Shown here: positions 7,487-15,941 of the stretch, piece after piece
Position numbering within the stretch: the stretch's first letter is position 1
How the letters are laid out: each line of letters starts with the position of its first letter
Assembly: GCF_000306235.2 (NCBI RefSeq)
Contig: NZ_AKWZ02000010.1
Span: 1,696,001-1,760,000 of the forward strand
Source: Leptospira fainei serovar Hurstbridge str. BUT 6
Lineage (GTDB): Bacteria; Spirochaetota; Leptospiria; Leptospirales; Leptospiraceae
Length of the DNA: 64,000 nt
Reading direction: 5' to 3'
Notes under the pieces: model-generated
What the model saw: only the letters and a program-made list of their open reading frames with translations
What the model was told of the DNA's origin: nothing
Database searches by the model: none
Program-made: the position numbers and the translations under genes

Positions 7487-8983
7487 ATGATCAAGATATC
7501 CAACCTTCAGAAGACGTATAACTCGAAGATGCTTTTTGATGATCTGAATTTGAGTTTAAATCGGGGAGAAAAATTGGGACTCGTCGGTCGCAACGGCCAT
7601 GGCAAATCTACTCTGTTTCAGATGATTCTAGGATCGGTAGAGCCCGACGAGGGAACGATCACCGTCCCAAAGGGCTATAAAATCGGCCATTTGCAACAAC
7701 ACTTGAAGTTTACGAAATCGACCGTGCTGGAAGAATGCGCCCTTGGACTCCCAGAAGGCGAAGAATATGAAACCTGGCAGGTGGAAAAAATACTTTCCGG
7801 TCTGGGTTTTTCCGAAGCCGACATGGAAAGGAACCCCGAGGAATTTTCAGGCGGGTACCAGATCCGAATGAATCTTGCAAAACTTCTAGTTTCCGGACCC
7901 GATTTGCTGATGCTTGACGAACCGAATAACTATTTGGATATCGTGACGATTCGTTGGTTGGAGGAATTTCTTAGAGAATGGGAGGGGGAGATCATTCTCG
8001 TGACACATGATAGAAGTTTCATGGATAGCGTCGTTTCCCACACTGCCGCGATTCATCGGTCCAAAGCTATCAAAGTCCAAGGCGACACCGACAAGCTTTA
8101 CAATCAGATCAATCAAGCGGAAGAAATCTACGAAAGAACCCGATTGAATGAAGCTAAGAAGAGAAAGCAGGAAGAGATATTCATCGCCCGATTTAAAGCC
8201 AAGGCGAGTTTTGCAAGCAGGGCCCAATCGAGAGTCAAAAGATTGGAAAAGCAAGGGGAAATGAAGGCATTAGAGGCCATTCAAGATTTGGAATTATATT
8301 TTAATAGCGCACCTTTTGCAGCGAATCAAATGCTTTCAGTGGAAGATCTTTCTTTTTCATATACAGGTAAGGAACCGTATTTGATAGAAGATTTTTCTCT
8401 TTCGGTCGGAAAGAGAGATCGGATCTGTATTATAGGAAAGAATGGAAAAGGGAAGTCGACTCTGTTGAAACTTCTCGCAGGTGAATTATCGCCGACTCGA
8501 GGAAAAGTTCAAAAACATCCTACATTAAAGGAAGGATATTTCGGACAGACTAATAAATTGAATCTAAACGAGAATTCCACCGTGGTTGAAGAAATCATGA
8601 ATGCGGATAAGTCCTGTTCGGAATGGTTGGCTAGAACCATAGCCGGCGGATTGATGTTCTCCGACGATGAAGCATTAAAGAAAATTAAAGTTCTTTCCGG
8701 CGGGGAAAAAAGTAGGGTGCTTCTCGGAAAAATTTTAGTTACGCCGTGTAATCTTTTATACTTGGACGAGCCGACCAATCACTTGGATATGCAGTCTTGC
8801 GACTCTTTAATCGAAGCGATAGACGAGTTCGACGGTTCCGTAATTATGGTTACTCACAATGAAATGCATCTAAAGGCTGTAGCTACTAAATTAATCGTTT
8901 TTGATAATAATACGATTCGCATATTTGACGGGTCGTATGACGACTTTTTATCGGATGTGGGCTGGGCGGACGAGGATAACTGA
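7487..8983 (+). CDS. ABC-F family ATPase, two nucleotide-binding domains
   Basis: 498 residues with no membrane segment and two ABC ATPase domains. Domain one: Walker [10 protein letters not shown] (residues 36-44), signature FSGGYQ, Walker [13 protein letters not shown]. An arginine/lysine-rich linker with [20 protein letters not shown] follows (about 225-262). Domain two: Walker [10 protein letters not shown], signature LSGGEKSR, Walker [17 protein letters not shown] proteins act on the ribosome, rescuing stalled complexes or protecting against antibiotics. The DEPNNYLD and DEPTNHLD boxes match the subgroup. No Shine-Dalgarno is evident before the ATG. It is convergent with the TetR gene, 10 bp away. 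Housekeeping and resistance roles cannot be separated here. Confidence 0.92.
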   Translation: MIKISNLQKTYNSKMLFDDLNLSLNRGEKLGLVGRNGHGKSTLFQMILGSVEPDEGTITVPKGYKIGHLQQHLKFTKSTVLEECALGLPEGEEYETWQVEKILSGLGFSEADMERNPEEFSGGYQIRMNLAKLLVSGPDLLMLDEPNNYLDIVTIRWLEEFLREWEGEIILVTHDRSFMDSVVSHTAAIHRSKAIKVQGDTDKLYNQINQAEEIYERTRLNEAKKRKQEEIFIARFKAKASFASRAQSRVKRLEKQGEMKALEAIQDLELYFNSAPFAANQMLSVEDLSFSYTGKEPYLIEDFSLSVGKRDRICIIGKNGKGKSTLLKLLAGELSPTRGKVQKHPTLKEGYFGQTNKLNLNENSTVVEEIMNADKSCSEWLARTIAGGLMFSDDEALKKIKVLSGGEKSRVLLGKILVTPCNLLYLDEPTNHLDMQSCDSLIEAIDEFDGSVIMVTHNEMHLKAVATKLIVFDNNTIRIFDGSYDDFLSDVGWADEDN

Positions 8984-8993
8984 TCCGTTATTC

Positions 8994-9647
8994 TCACTTT
9001 GCCCAATGCGAAAAATAAGCGGTAACGGCATTGTTCGCTTGTTCGCGAATCCCCTTGGAAATTCTATTTTCCTTATAGTAACCTCGTTTCATACATGCGA
9101 AGGCGATCTCGACTCCGAGAGTGGCAATATCCGGTTTTTTAGGGAGATGCAACGGCTTTTTCAGTTTTGAAAGTTGTATCCGAACTCCGGCGCCAATCGT
9201 ATCGATCGTGACTTCTTGAGCAAGATAAGCATTTCTACTAAAAGGTCCGCCTAGGATGAGCATGCTCGCGACCGGTGTGGAATCGTAATAGTCCGATGCG
9301 GCGTTCACAAGCACTCCGATTAATTTTCTCCAGGAGATATTCGTATCTTTGGAGGCTTTACGCGCCAATATTTCGCCTACCTTTGCCAAGTGTATTTCTG
9401 CGAGCCTTGTAAACAGAGCATACTTGTCGGGAAAAAATTGGTAAATGCTCGCTCTAGGAACGCCCGACTGTTTGGCGATTTCCGGTATCGAAGTCTCTTC
9501 CGGACCAACTTTTTCCAGAATCCTTTCTGCGGTTGCGAGAACTAAGGCAACTCTCAATTGAGAACGTTCCTGTAAAGGCGTTCTAGAACGCGAAAGCGAT
9601 TTGCTTTCCGATAAAATTCTCGATGATTTGGAAGAATTATCTAACAT
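8994..9647 (-). CDS. TetR-family regulator
   Basis: 217 residues. The TetR DNA-binding head lies at about 32-80: ATAERILEKVGPEETSIPEIAKQSGVPRASIYQFFPDKYALFTRL contains the helix-turn-helix and the usual Y.FF..K..L. The C-terminal ligand domain is divergent. About 28 serine/arginine-rich residues precede the domain, so the true start could be further in. It is divergent from the flavin monooxygenase gene with about 150 bp between them, the usual arrangement for a repressor of its neighbour. The motif ACATTTGTT occurs near both starts (around 9645 and 9738) and is a candidate half-site. Confidence 0.9.
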   Translation of the reverse strand: MLDNSSKSSRILSESKSLSRSRTPLQERSQLRVALVLATAERILEKVGPEETSIPEIAKQSGVPRASIYQFFPDKYALFTRLAEIHLAKVGEILARKASKDTNISWRKLIGVLVNAASDYYDSTPVASMLILGGPFSRNAYLAQEVTIDTIGAGVRIQLSKLKKPLHLPKKPDIATLGVEIAFACMKRGYYKENRISKGIREQANNAVTAYFSHWAK

Positions 9648-9798
9648 TTGTTATATTTCTTTAAATTAGAATATTTTCGGGAGCGAAAAATTTCTTGCTC
9701 CGAAATCCGACAAAAGTAAGATATTTGAAAACGTGACATTTGTTGGATTTTTGACTAAATTAATGAATGCTCTCATAAAAAGGGAAGGGAAAAATTTC

Positions 9799-11187
9799 AT
9801 GCAGCCGAATAAACGTGTTTGCGTCGTCGGAGCCGGGCCCAGCGGAATTGCAGCAGGAAAAAATTGCGTTCAGTACGGATTGGACGTGGTGGTTTTCGAG
9901 AAAAATGATAAGGTAGGCGGAAATTGGGTTTTTAATGCTAAGACTGGTCACTCTAGTGTTTACGAAAATACCCACATTATCAGTTCCAAGGTTTGGTCGG
10001 AATACGAAGATTTTCCGATGCCTGACGATTATCCTGACTACCCTAATCATAAGCAGCTTCAGGCCTATTTCGAGTCTTACGCGAAGCATTTCGGAGTGTA
10101 TGATAAGATTCGGTTTAAGCATACGATTCAAAAGATAACCCGTACTCCGACGGGCGACTGGAAGGTCGAATTCTTGAATGCGGCCGGTAAGAAAAAAACC
10201 GAGAACTTTGACGTCCTCATGGTCGCAAACGGACACCATTGGAATCCTAAGTTTCCCGAATACGAAGGAAAGTTTACCGGTAAGTTTCTGCATTCTCACG
10301 ATTTTAAAGGCGTGACGGAAGAATGGAGAGGTAAGGATGTCTTGATTATCGGCGGTGGAAACTCGGCTTGCGACGTTGCCGTTGAATCCGCCAGAGTTGC
10401 GAAAAGCGTAAAACTCTCCATGAGAAGCCCTCAATGGTTTTTTCCAAAATTCCTATTCGGAATGCCTTCCGACGTATTTGCTGCATTGACTCCGGGATGG
10501 ATTCCGGCAAAAATAAAACAGTACACGTTGACAAAGCTTCTCCATCTTCTTCAAGGTTCGTATAAAAGTTACGGGTTGCCCGAAAATACTACGCTCGCTC
10601 TCAGTCATCACCCGACTCTAAATTCGGATCTATTAGACTTTATTCGCCATGGGCGAATCGTACCGAGGCCCGCCATCAAAGCGTTGCACGGTAAGGAAGT
10701 AGAGTTCGTTAACGGGATGAAGGAACGTTATGACATTATCTGTGCCTGTACGGGATTTTGGACAACCTTTCCTTTTTTCGATAAATCTTTTATCGATTTT
10801 CAATACGCGGAAAAAATTCCCCTTTACCGAAAGATGATGCATGCTGATTACCCGAATCTTTATTTTATAGGTTTATTCCAGCCCGTCGGTTGCATTTGGC
10901 CGATGGCCGACTATCAAGCAAAATTGGCGTGTTTAGAAATCTTAGGAAGATACCAACGGCCGAAGGATTTGAAAGCCGCCATTCAATATGAGATTGATCA
11001 TCCGCATTTTAGTTTCGGAGGCGGTCAACGTCATGCGGTCGAAGTGGATTATCACGGTTTCCGCAAGGATTTAAAATCGGATCTGTTAAAGGCGGGAGTG
11101 GACATCGGAAAACCGCCCGGTGGGAATAAGCTTCTTTACAAATCTTTTTCAAGAATGAGCCCAAAAGAGTCGACTTCAGTACGATGA
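9799..11187 (+). CDS. Flavin-containing monooxygenase (FMO type)
   Basis: 462 residues from the ATG at 9799, chosen because MQPNKRVCVVGAGPSGIAAGKNC then starts directly on the FAD fold and GGAAGGG precedes it; the frame is open back to 9733. The FMO fingerprint is present as FTGKFLHSHDFKG (FxGxxxHxxxF-K), followed by the NADPH-binding VLIIGGGNSACDVAVE. A late segment, ICACTGF, matches the family's CTGY region. FMOs oxygenate nitrogen, sulfur or ketone substrates using NADPH and O2. It is divergent from the TetR regulator and ends ahead of a hairpin. The substrate is unknown; Baeyer-Villiger activity is possible but the fingerprint favours the FMO group. Confidence 0.92.
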   Translation: MQPNKRVCVVGAGPSGIAAGKNCVQYGLDVVVFEKNDKVGGNWVFNAKTGHSSVYENTHIISSKVWSEYEDFPMPDDYPDYPNHKQLQAYFESYAKHFGVYDKIRFKHTIQKITRTPTGDWKVEFLNAAGKKKTENFDVLMVANGHHWNPKFPEYEGKFTGKFLHSHDFKGVTEEWRGKDVLIIGGGNSACDVAVESARVAKSVKLSMRSPQWFFPKFLFGMPSDVFAALTPGWIPAKIKQYTLTKLLHLLQGSYKSYGLPENTTLALSHHPTLNSDLLDFIRHGRIVPRPAIKALHGKEVEFVNGMKERYDIICACTGFWTTFPFFDKSFIDFQYAEKIPLYRKMMHADYPNLYFIGLFQPVGCIWPMADYQAKLACLEILGRYQRPKDLKAAIQYEIDHPHFSFGGGQRHAVEVDYHGFRKDLKSDLLKAGVDIGKPPGGNKLLYKSFSRMSPKESTSVR

Positions 11188-11626
11188 ATTTCACTTATCG
11201 GAAAATATAAAGAGAAGAGTGAATCGAAATGATACTACCGAGCTCTAATATTTTTTAGAGCTCGGTTATCGCTTTATGAAGAAAATATATCTCTATTATC
11301 GGATAAAGATGGATTTGCTCTTTAAATGCAATCGATTCCATTATTCTTTCAATACTGCGTGCTTCCGAAAAAATTAAACTTTGAAGAATAATACGAAAAC
11401 TCACCGCTTGACGATTATGGAGAGACTTATCTTAAATTCTAATTTTGTGAAACTTTTGAATCGCCATCATTTTATTAGCGAATTCTCGGAATTTTTTAAT
11501 AACCCGAAATCTAAGAACCCTTGAAGATTAAAATTCTCTAAATTCGATCGTCAAGATACCAAAGCTAGCGTGAAGTCTTGGCTTTAGAGGATTCGGAAAG
11601 ATCTTCTTCAACAATGATAAATGAAT
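11188..11626. other. 439-bp gap with one hairpin
   Basis: Apart from the 11-bp hairpin at 11238-11265 this AT-rich gap between convergent genes holds no frame, RNA gene or repeat that could be recognised. Confidence 0.5.
11238..11265 (+). terminator. Hairpin after the flavin monooxygenase gene
   Basis: CCGAGCTCTAA at 11238-11248 pairs perfectly with TTAGAGCTCGG at 11255-11265 around a TATTTT loop, about 50 bp after the monooxygenase stop. The tail (TTATCGCTTT) is only moderately T-rich. Confidence 0.55.
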
Positions 11627-12223
11627 CTATGGTAACGGCGGGGGAGTCCTGACTATAAATCTATTAGGAATAATGAATAATATCGGGACGATCACTATGA
11701 GTATGTACGAAACCGTCATCGAATAGAAAGTAAATAAAACCGCCAATGAATACGGAATTAACGGAAACAAATGAATGCAAATTACGTATTTTCTAAATTC
11801 TCGGCTTATTCCGATCGTATTCTCTTCCTTGAACGTCGTATATGTCCAAAAAATAGCTCCGGCTATATTTACGAATGAAAGGCTGATCGAATATAAGATA
11901 ATCGCAAATTGACTGTATGGATATTCGCCCAATATTCCCGCCGGGTAGGGGATAAAACAGACAAACATTAACAATAATAAATTCAACCACAATGAGACAT
12001 GGTTGACCTGCTTGATTAAATTAAGCATCGAATGATGAGCGACCCAATATTTTCCAACGATAACAAAACTTAAGATAAACGCTAGAAGTTTCGGTAGTTG
12101 ATTCAGAGCAGCCTGAAATAGTCGATTGGGTTCGACCGTCGGAATTTTAAGCTCGAGAACTAGAATCGTCAATGCGATTGCATAAACGGCGTCACTAAAA
12201 GCCTCCATTCTTGCTTTAGTCAT
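11627..12223 (-). CDS. TMEM175 (DUF1211)-family potassium channel-like protein
   Basis: 198 residues, almost all in six predicted membrane helices. The signature of the family, RMEAFSDAVYAIALTILVLEL, is at residues 5-25 and contains the R...FSD motif in the first helix. Bacterial members form tetramers of six-helix subunits, while animal members carry two repeats; this protein has the single-repeat bacterial size. Known members conduct potassium with modest selectivity. It lies 71 bp below the BluB-CobT gene on the same strand, so it may be transcribed with it, though no functional tie is known. The family call rests on the clear signature. Confidence 0.9.
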   Translation of the reverse strand: MTKARMEAFSDAVYAIALTILVLELKIPTVEPNRLFQAALNQLPKLLAFILSFVIVGKYWVAHHSMLNLIKQVNHVSLWLNLLLLMFVCFIPYPAGILGEYPYSQFAIILYSISLSFVNIAGAIFWTYTTFKEENTIGISREFRKYVICIHLFPLIPYSLAVLFTFYSMTVSYILIVIVPILFIIPNRFIVRTPPPLP

Positions 12224-12294
12224 CTCATTCCTCCCATTTTGATTATTGACGTATCTGGATGGACCCGTGATGGCAATATGATCCGTCCGATTTC

Positions 12295-14046
12295 TTAAAG
12301 TCGCGCGTCTTCGTTTTCTGCAAATCTAATATTAGCTTCTTCAAAAGTCTTCATTTCTCGAAAAAGCACGCATCCGGTATCCAAAATTCCCATTGCAAGC
12401 GCGGATCCCGATCCTTCCCCTAGGCTTAAGTTCAAATCCAAAACCGGCCTTAAGCCTAGTTCGTTTAATATAAATCGGTGAGCGGGCTCCCTTGAAATAT
12501 GACCTGCAATGAGTACTGAAACGATTCCGGGGTTCCTTCTATAAGCAATTAAGGCGGCTACGCTAGTGATCATCCCATCCAATACAACGGGAATTCCTAA
12601 GGAATATGCCTCTTCGATAACTCCGACCATCGCCGCTATTTCATAACCGCCGAAACAAACGAGGGCTTGCCATTCGTTTAATGTTCGGCTTCCGTGTTTC
12701 GAAATTCCCTTTTGAATAATTTCAATTTTCTTTAATAAGGTAGAATTTCCAATGCCGGTGCCTGCCCCGGTAAGAGTCAGAGGATCCTTATTCAAAAGAA
12801 CGGAAGCGATTGCTGTGGATGCCGTAGTGTTTCCGATACCCATCTCTCCGAGACCTATCATATCGTATTTTGTCCCTAATTTTCGTACGACATCTTTGCC
12901 ATTTTCGAACGCAAGCCCCGCTTCTTCTTGCGTCATTGCCGTCTCTTCTAAAAAATTTCTAGTTCCATTTCTGATTTTCAAATGCTTCATTCCTGGTGCA
13001 TTATTAAAATCATGATTGATTCCCATATCAAACAAAACTAAATCGATTCGATTTTTTCTGGCTATCGAATTGATCGCGGCACCTCCTGCAATGTACATAT
13101 ACATCATTTGCGCGGTTACATCGCTATTATAGGCGCTTATTCCTTCCGAAACGATTCCATGGTCTCCGGCGAAAAGGAAAATCGCCTTTTCTTTTGATGA
13201 TGGGAATTGCTTTTTTTGAGTATTTGCTATTTTTATTATACATTCTTCGATAAAACCAAGAGATTGTTTAGGTTTAGTAAGCGAGTCTAATCTCTCTTGA
13301 GAGGAGATAGGAAAAGTTTCCTTTGCAATATCTCGATTCAGCGAATAAGGGTTATACTTGATTCCCCATTTGTCTTTAAAAACGAGATCGGAAAGATTTT
13401 CCCGATGTTTCCATCCGACGGATTCCAGCATCGGTTCTTTCGGCGTCCATACCGGTTTGCCTAAAGTCATGTATGCGATAGGTAAAACGTTTTCGGGGAT
13501 TTCCAATAACTCACGAATGAATTCTGACTCGAGAATGCTCATCCACCCGGCGCCCAATCCCTCCGCCCTCGCAGCCAACCAAAAGTTTTGAACCGCCAGG
13601 CACGTGCTATAAATATCCGTATCCTTATTGGTGGATCTTCCGAGAACGTTTTGACCGTCGCGATTTCTATCGCAAGTAAAGAGTATATTGACCGGTGAGT
13701 CTAAAATTCCCTGGAGTTTCAAAGACGAGTATTTTACTTTACGATCATCCTGATACAGATTAGCCGCGCGCTCGTTTACATCTATGAAATGATCGTAAAT
13801 TCTTTTTCTTATCGATGCATCCTGTATTATTACAAAGTTCCAGGGTTGCATAAACCCGACCGAGGGGGCATGATGTGCGGCATCGAGCAGTCTATAAATG
13901 ATATCTTCATCGATCGGATTACTCGTATATGCTCTGATATCCCTTCTACTATATATCGCCTTATAAACGGATGCCTTTTCGGAATCGTTAAAATCCTCTT
14001 GTTCTAGATTGGAAGAGAGGTCGGCTTTGCTGTTCATATACTCCAT
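12295..14046 (-). CDS. BluB-CobT fusion: DMB synthase plus DMB phosphoribosyltransferase
   Basis: A single chain joins two enzymes of cobalamin lower-ligand assembly. Numbering from an upstream TTG at 14076, residues 35-235 are BluB: SRRDIRAYTS, HHAPSVGFMQPWNF and GLGAGWMSIL match the flavin-destroying enzyme that makes 5,6-dimethylbenzimidazole. Residues 258-590 are CobT: FAGDHGIVSEG, GLGEMGIGNTTAS and LNLSLGEGSGSALAMGIL, with E554 in the place of the catalytic Glu; it makes alpha-ribazole phosphate from NaMN. Both halves look intact. Starts are possible at TTG 14076, ATG 14046 (used here) or ATG 14037. No cobalamin riboswitch was seen upstream, and no other cobalamin gene lies in the window. 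Confidence 0.93.
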   Translation of the reverse strand: MEYMNSKADLSSNLEQEDFNDSEKASVYKAIYSRRDIRAYTSNPIDEDIIYRLLDAAHHAPSVGFMQPWNFVIIQDASIRKRIYDHFIDVNERAANLYQDDRKVKYSSLKLQGILDSPVNILFTCDRNRDGQNVLGRSTNKDTDIYSTCLAVQNFWLAARAEGLGAGWMSILESEFIRELLEIPENVLPIAYMTLGKPVWTPKEPMLESVGWKHRENLSDLVFKDKWGIKYNPYSLNRDIAKETFPISSQERLDSLTKPKQSLGFIEECIIKIANTQKKQFPSSKEKAIFLFAGDHGIVSEGISAYNSDVTAQMMYMYIAGGAAINSIARKNRIDLVLFDMGINHDFNNAPGMKHLKIRNGTRNFLEETAMTQEEAGLAFENGKDVVRKLGTKYDMIGLGEMGIGNTTASTAIASVLLNKDPLTLTGAGTGIGNSTLLKKIEIIQKGISKHGSRTLNEWQALVCFGGYEIAAMVGVIEEAYSLGIPVVLDGMITSVAALIAYRRNPGIVSVLIAGHISREPAHRFILNELGLRPVLDLNLSLGEGSGSALAMGILDTGCVLFREMKTFEEANIRFAENEDARL

Positions 14047-14213
14047 AATTAGCAATGAAAATCCAAAATCATCCAAAAATCATAGGTTCTCCCGCGGATA
14101 ATTATGAATATTCCCGCTCATTGCGTAGTCATAAATTGCCAAATGTACAAGTCTGTCTTGATGAGAACCAAGGGGAATATGACCGCTAAAAATAGCTTTT
14201 TTAAAAACGGGTA

Positions 14214-14245
14214 TTGACTCTATAGTTCGCTATAGGGATTAAACT
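14214..14245 (+). promoter_or_regulatory. MerR-type promoter with elongated spacer and operator dyad
   Basis: A -35 TTGACT (14214-14219) and a -10 TAAACT (14240-14245) are separated by 20 bp, the over-long spacing that MerR activators correct. Inside the spacer is the dyad CTATAG (14220-14225) and CTATAG (14230-14235). The predicted transcript would start near 14252, after the ATG at 14248, so the regulator is probably translated from the ATG at 14260 on a nearly leaderless message. Confidence 0.7.
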
Positions 14246-14259
14246 GTATGCAAAAGTTT

Positions 14260-14703
14260 ATGAAAATCGGCCAAGTGGCAAATCAAAGTGAAGTTTCGGT
14301 TCAAACTGTCCGTTACTACGAGTCGTTGAATCTTCTAAACAAGCCTGCTCGGAGTCCTGCCGGCTATCGATTGTATAATGCCGAGGCGGTTCTTCGAATT
14401 CGTTTCATCCGTAGAAGCCAGAGGTTAGGCTTTAATTTGGAGGAGATTAAAGAGCTATTAGATTTGAAGATGCAAAATTCGAATCAGTGCTCCCGCATAA
14501 AATCGAAAATCGGAAATAAGTTGGGCGAAATTCGTCGTAAACTTTCGGAACTTAGGAAACTCGAAAAAATCCTACTAGAAATGCACGACGCATGCGAAAT
14601 GACGAACGTAACCGATCCTTGTCCGATTCTAAATCTTTTGGAGAACAATTTTGAAGATAGAATTAATATACGAAACAAATTGTCCGAATGTTGCGGCAAC
14701 TAA
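14260..14703 (+). CDS. merR: MerR-family regulator with mercury-type cysteine triad
   Basis: 147 residues from the ATG at 14260 (the frame also opens at 14248). The MerR DNA-binding head is MKIGQVANQSEVSVQTVRYYESLNLL, followed by a wing with SPAGYRLY. A long coiled dimerisation helix runs to about residue 110. Cysteines in NQCSRI, HDACE and TDPCPI are spaced 35 and 9 apart, as in the Hg(II) site of Tn501 MerR (Cys82, Cys117, Cys126). A terminal ECC is extra. This supports mercury or another thiophilic metal as ligand. Its own promoter carries the typical operator. The next gene begins inside its 3-prime end. No MerA, MerT or MerP is nearby, so the regulated resistance is not obvious. Confidence 0.85.
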   Translation: MKIGQVANQSEVSVQTVRYYESLNLLNKPARSPAGYRLYNAEAVLRIRFIRRSQRLGFNLEEIKELLDLKMQNSNQCSRIKSKIGNKLGEIRRKLSELRKLEKILLEMHDACEMTNVTDPCPILNLLENNFEDRINIRNKLSECCGN

Positions 14704-15037
14704 GGAGATAATTTCCGATATATTAAAAGAACTCCAACTAGCTGAAAACATTTCAGAGATCAATAAAGATTCGATCGAATCTACCGATATGCGTCGACGA
14801 TTTTCCTCTCCTACTATTCTGGTTAATGACAAGGATATAGAGGGACGGAACTCCTGCGGGGGGACAGGATGCAGAATCTATAAGAATAGTTCCGGTCGGC
14901 TGACGGGTGTCCCTCCGAGAGAACTTTTAATGAGCGCCCTTGTCTCCGCGAGCAAGTCGGCCGGGCTTCTGCTATTTTATTTTACTATTACAGCCGAATT
15001 ATTTCATCCCAAAACGTCAATGGTGTCTTTCCTGTGA
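14651..15037 (+). CDS. Thioredoxin-fold-like small protein overlapping merR
   Basis: 128 residues starting at a TTG inside merR; GGAG lies 7 bp ahead (14640-14643), a well-placed ribosome site that decides this start. It begins KIELIYETNCPNVAATKEII, like small thioredoxin-fold proteins found beside mer genes, and continues FSSPTILVNDKDIEGRNSCGGTGCRIY and LTGVPPRELL. Cysteines in TNCPN and SCGGTGC could bind metal. The last 30 residues (hydrophobic GLLLFYF then FHPKTS) look unlike the family and may reflect a frameshift that cut off or fused a downstream gene. The 53-bp overlap suggests translational coupling with merR. Function is inferred from context only. Confidence 0.65.
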   Translation: MKIELIYETNCPNVAATKEIISDILKELQLAENISEINKDSIESTDMRRRFSSPTILVNDKDIEGRNSCGGTGCRIYKNSSGRLTGVPPRELLMSALVSASKSAGLLLFYFTITAELFHPKTSMVSFL

Positions 15038-15098
15038 TGGAAATTTTAATGTATTATGAAAATAGAATGTGAATGTATCGGTAGGATCCGACATCCGA

Positions 15099-15899
15099 TT
15101 AAAAATAGGCGTTCAGCTCTATCAATAAAGCATGAGGATTGAACGTTCCATCCTTAGGGTTCGGAATTTGATACCCGACGGAAATGAAAAAAGACTTACT
15201 AAAATCATAAGAAAAGCCGCAAACCGACACACCTACGGAGTTTACTCCTGCGATCATATCGCAAACGAGCCTAAATTTTTCGGGCACAATATCGACTTCT
15301 ATTCCGTACATCATTCCGACAAGACTAATACTAGACTCGGAGCCGGGTAAAAGCCGATGTTTGTAATATCCAAAAAAAGCGGCGTTCCCCGAATAAGCTC
15401 CGATAAAGAGTGTTGTGCGAAGACTCTCTATTTTCGTCGAAGTTACCAAGAAATTATAGGTTGCAAAGCTGGAACTTGCGGGCGTTGCACCGGACGCGAT
15501 TCCCGTCTTTGTTCCGACGCTTACATGAAAAATTTCTGTCGGTTCGAATTTCTTTTGATAAACGAATTGGAAATTAGGCGCCGCTGTCGGGTAAGGCCCT
15601 AACGAAGCGGAGATGTTTGTTGCCGGGCTATTGGTATATGGCGAAGTTAAAAAATAATTAAATGCGCTAATTCCGATCTCCTGATTATTTCCCAAACCGT
15701 GCACATAGGTCGTATCAAATTGAGTTTGAACCGGATAAAAAATGATTTGTTCCTGTATGAAATTCTTTCCCTTTTCGGTGATTTTCATTGCGGGAACGTT
15801 GAAAAGGTCCTGTTGTGCGGACAAAAAACCGGAAGGAAGAATAAGGACATTAACAAACAGAAATATATTGAGAGTATATAGGAAATATTTTTTGTTCAA
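15099..15899 (-). CDS. Putative outer-membrane beta-barrel protein
   Basis: 266 residues with an N-terminal signal peptide (hydrophobic FLYTLNIFLFVNVLILPSGF, likely cut after FLSA before QQD). The mature part alternates short polar and aromatic beta strands such as FHVSVGTKTG, TTLFIGAYSG and FFISVGYQIP, and ends in ELNAYF, a C-terminal aromatic typical of proteins assembled by the BAM machinery. No catalytic motif is visible. It lies 42 bp below the BBP2-type porin gene on the same strand, so the two may be co-transcribed. No specific family was recognised. Confidence 0.72.
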   Translation of the reverse strand: MNKKYFLYTLNIFLFVNVLILPSGFLSAQQDLFNVPAMKITEKGKNFIQEQIIFYPVQTQFDTTYVHGLGNNQEIGISAFNYFLTSPYTNSPATNISASLGPYPTAAPNFQFVYQKKFEPTEIFHVSVGTKTGIASGATPASSSFATYNFLVTSTKIESLRTTLFIGAYSGNAAFFGYYKHRLLPGSESSISLVGMMYGIEVDIVPEKFRLVCDMIAGVNSVGVSVCGFSYDFSKSFFISVGYQIPNPKDGTFNPHALLIELNAYF

Positions 15900-15941
15900 A
15901 GGTTTATATCCTTATATACGACGAAAAATACCGAGCTGTAA

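Noticed and set aside
14077..14247. Cobalamin riboswitch ahead of bluB-cobT
   Set aside because: No B12-box sequence on the minus strand; only loose ATATTCCC/GGGAATAT pairing was seen.
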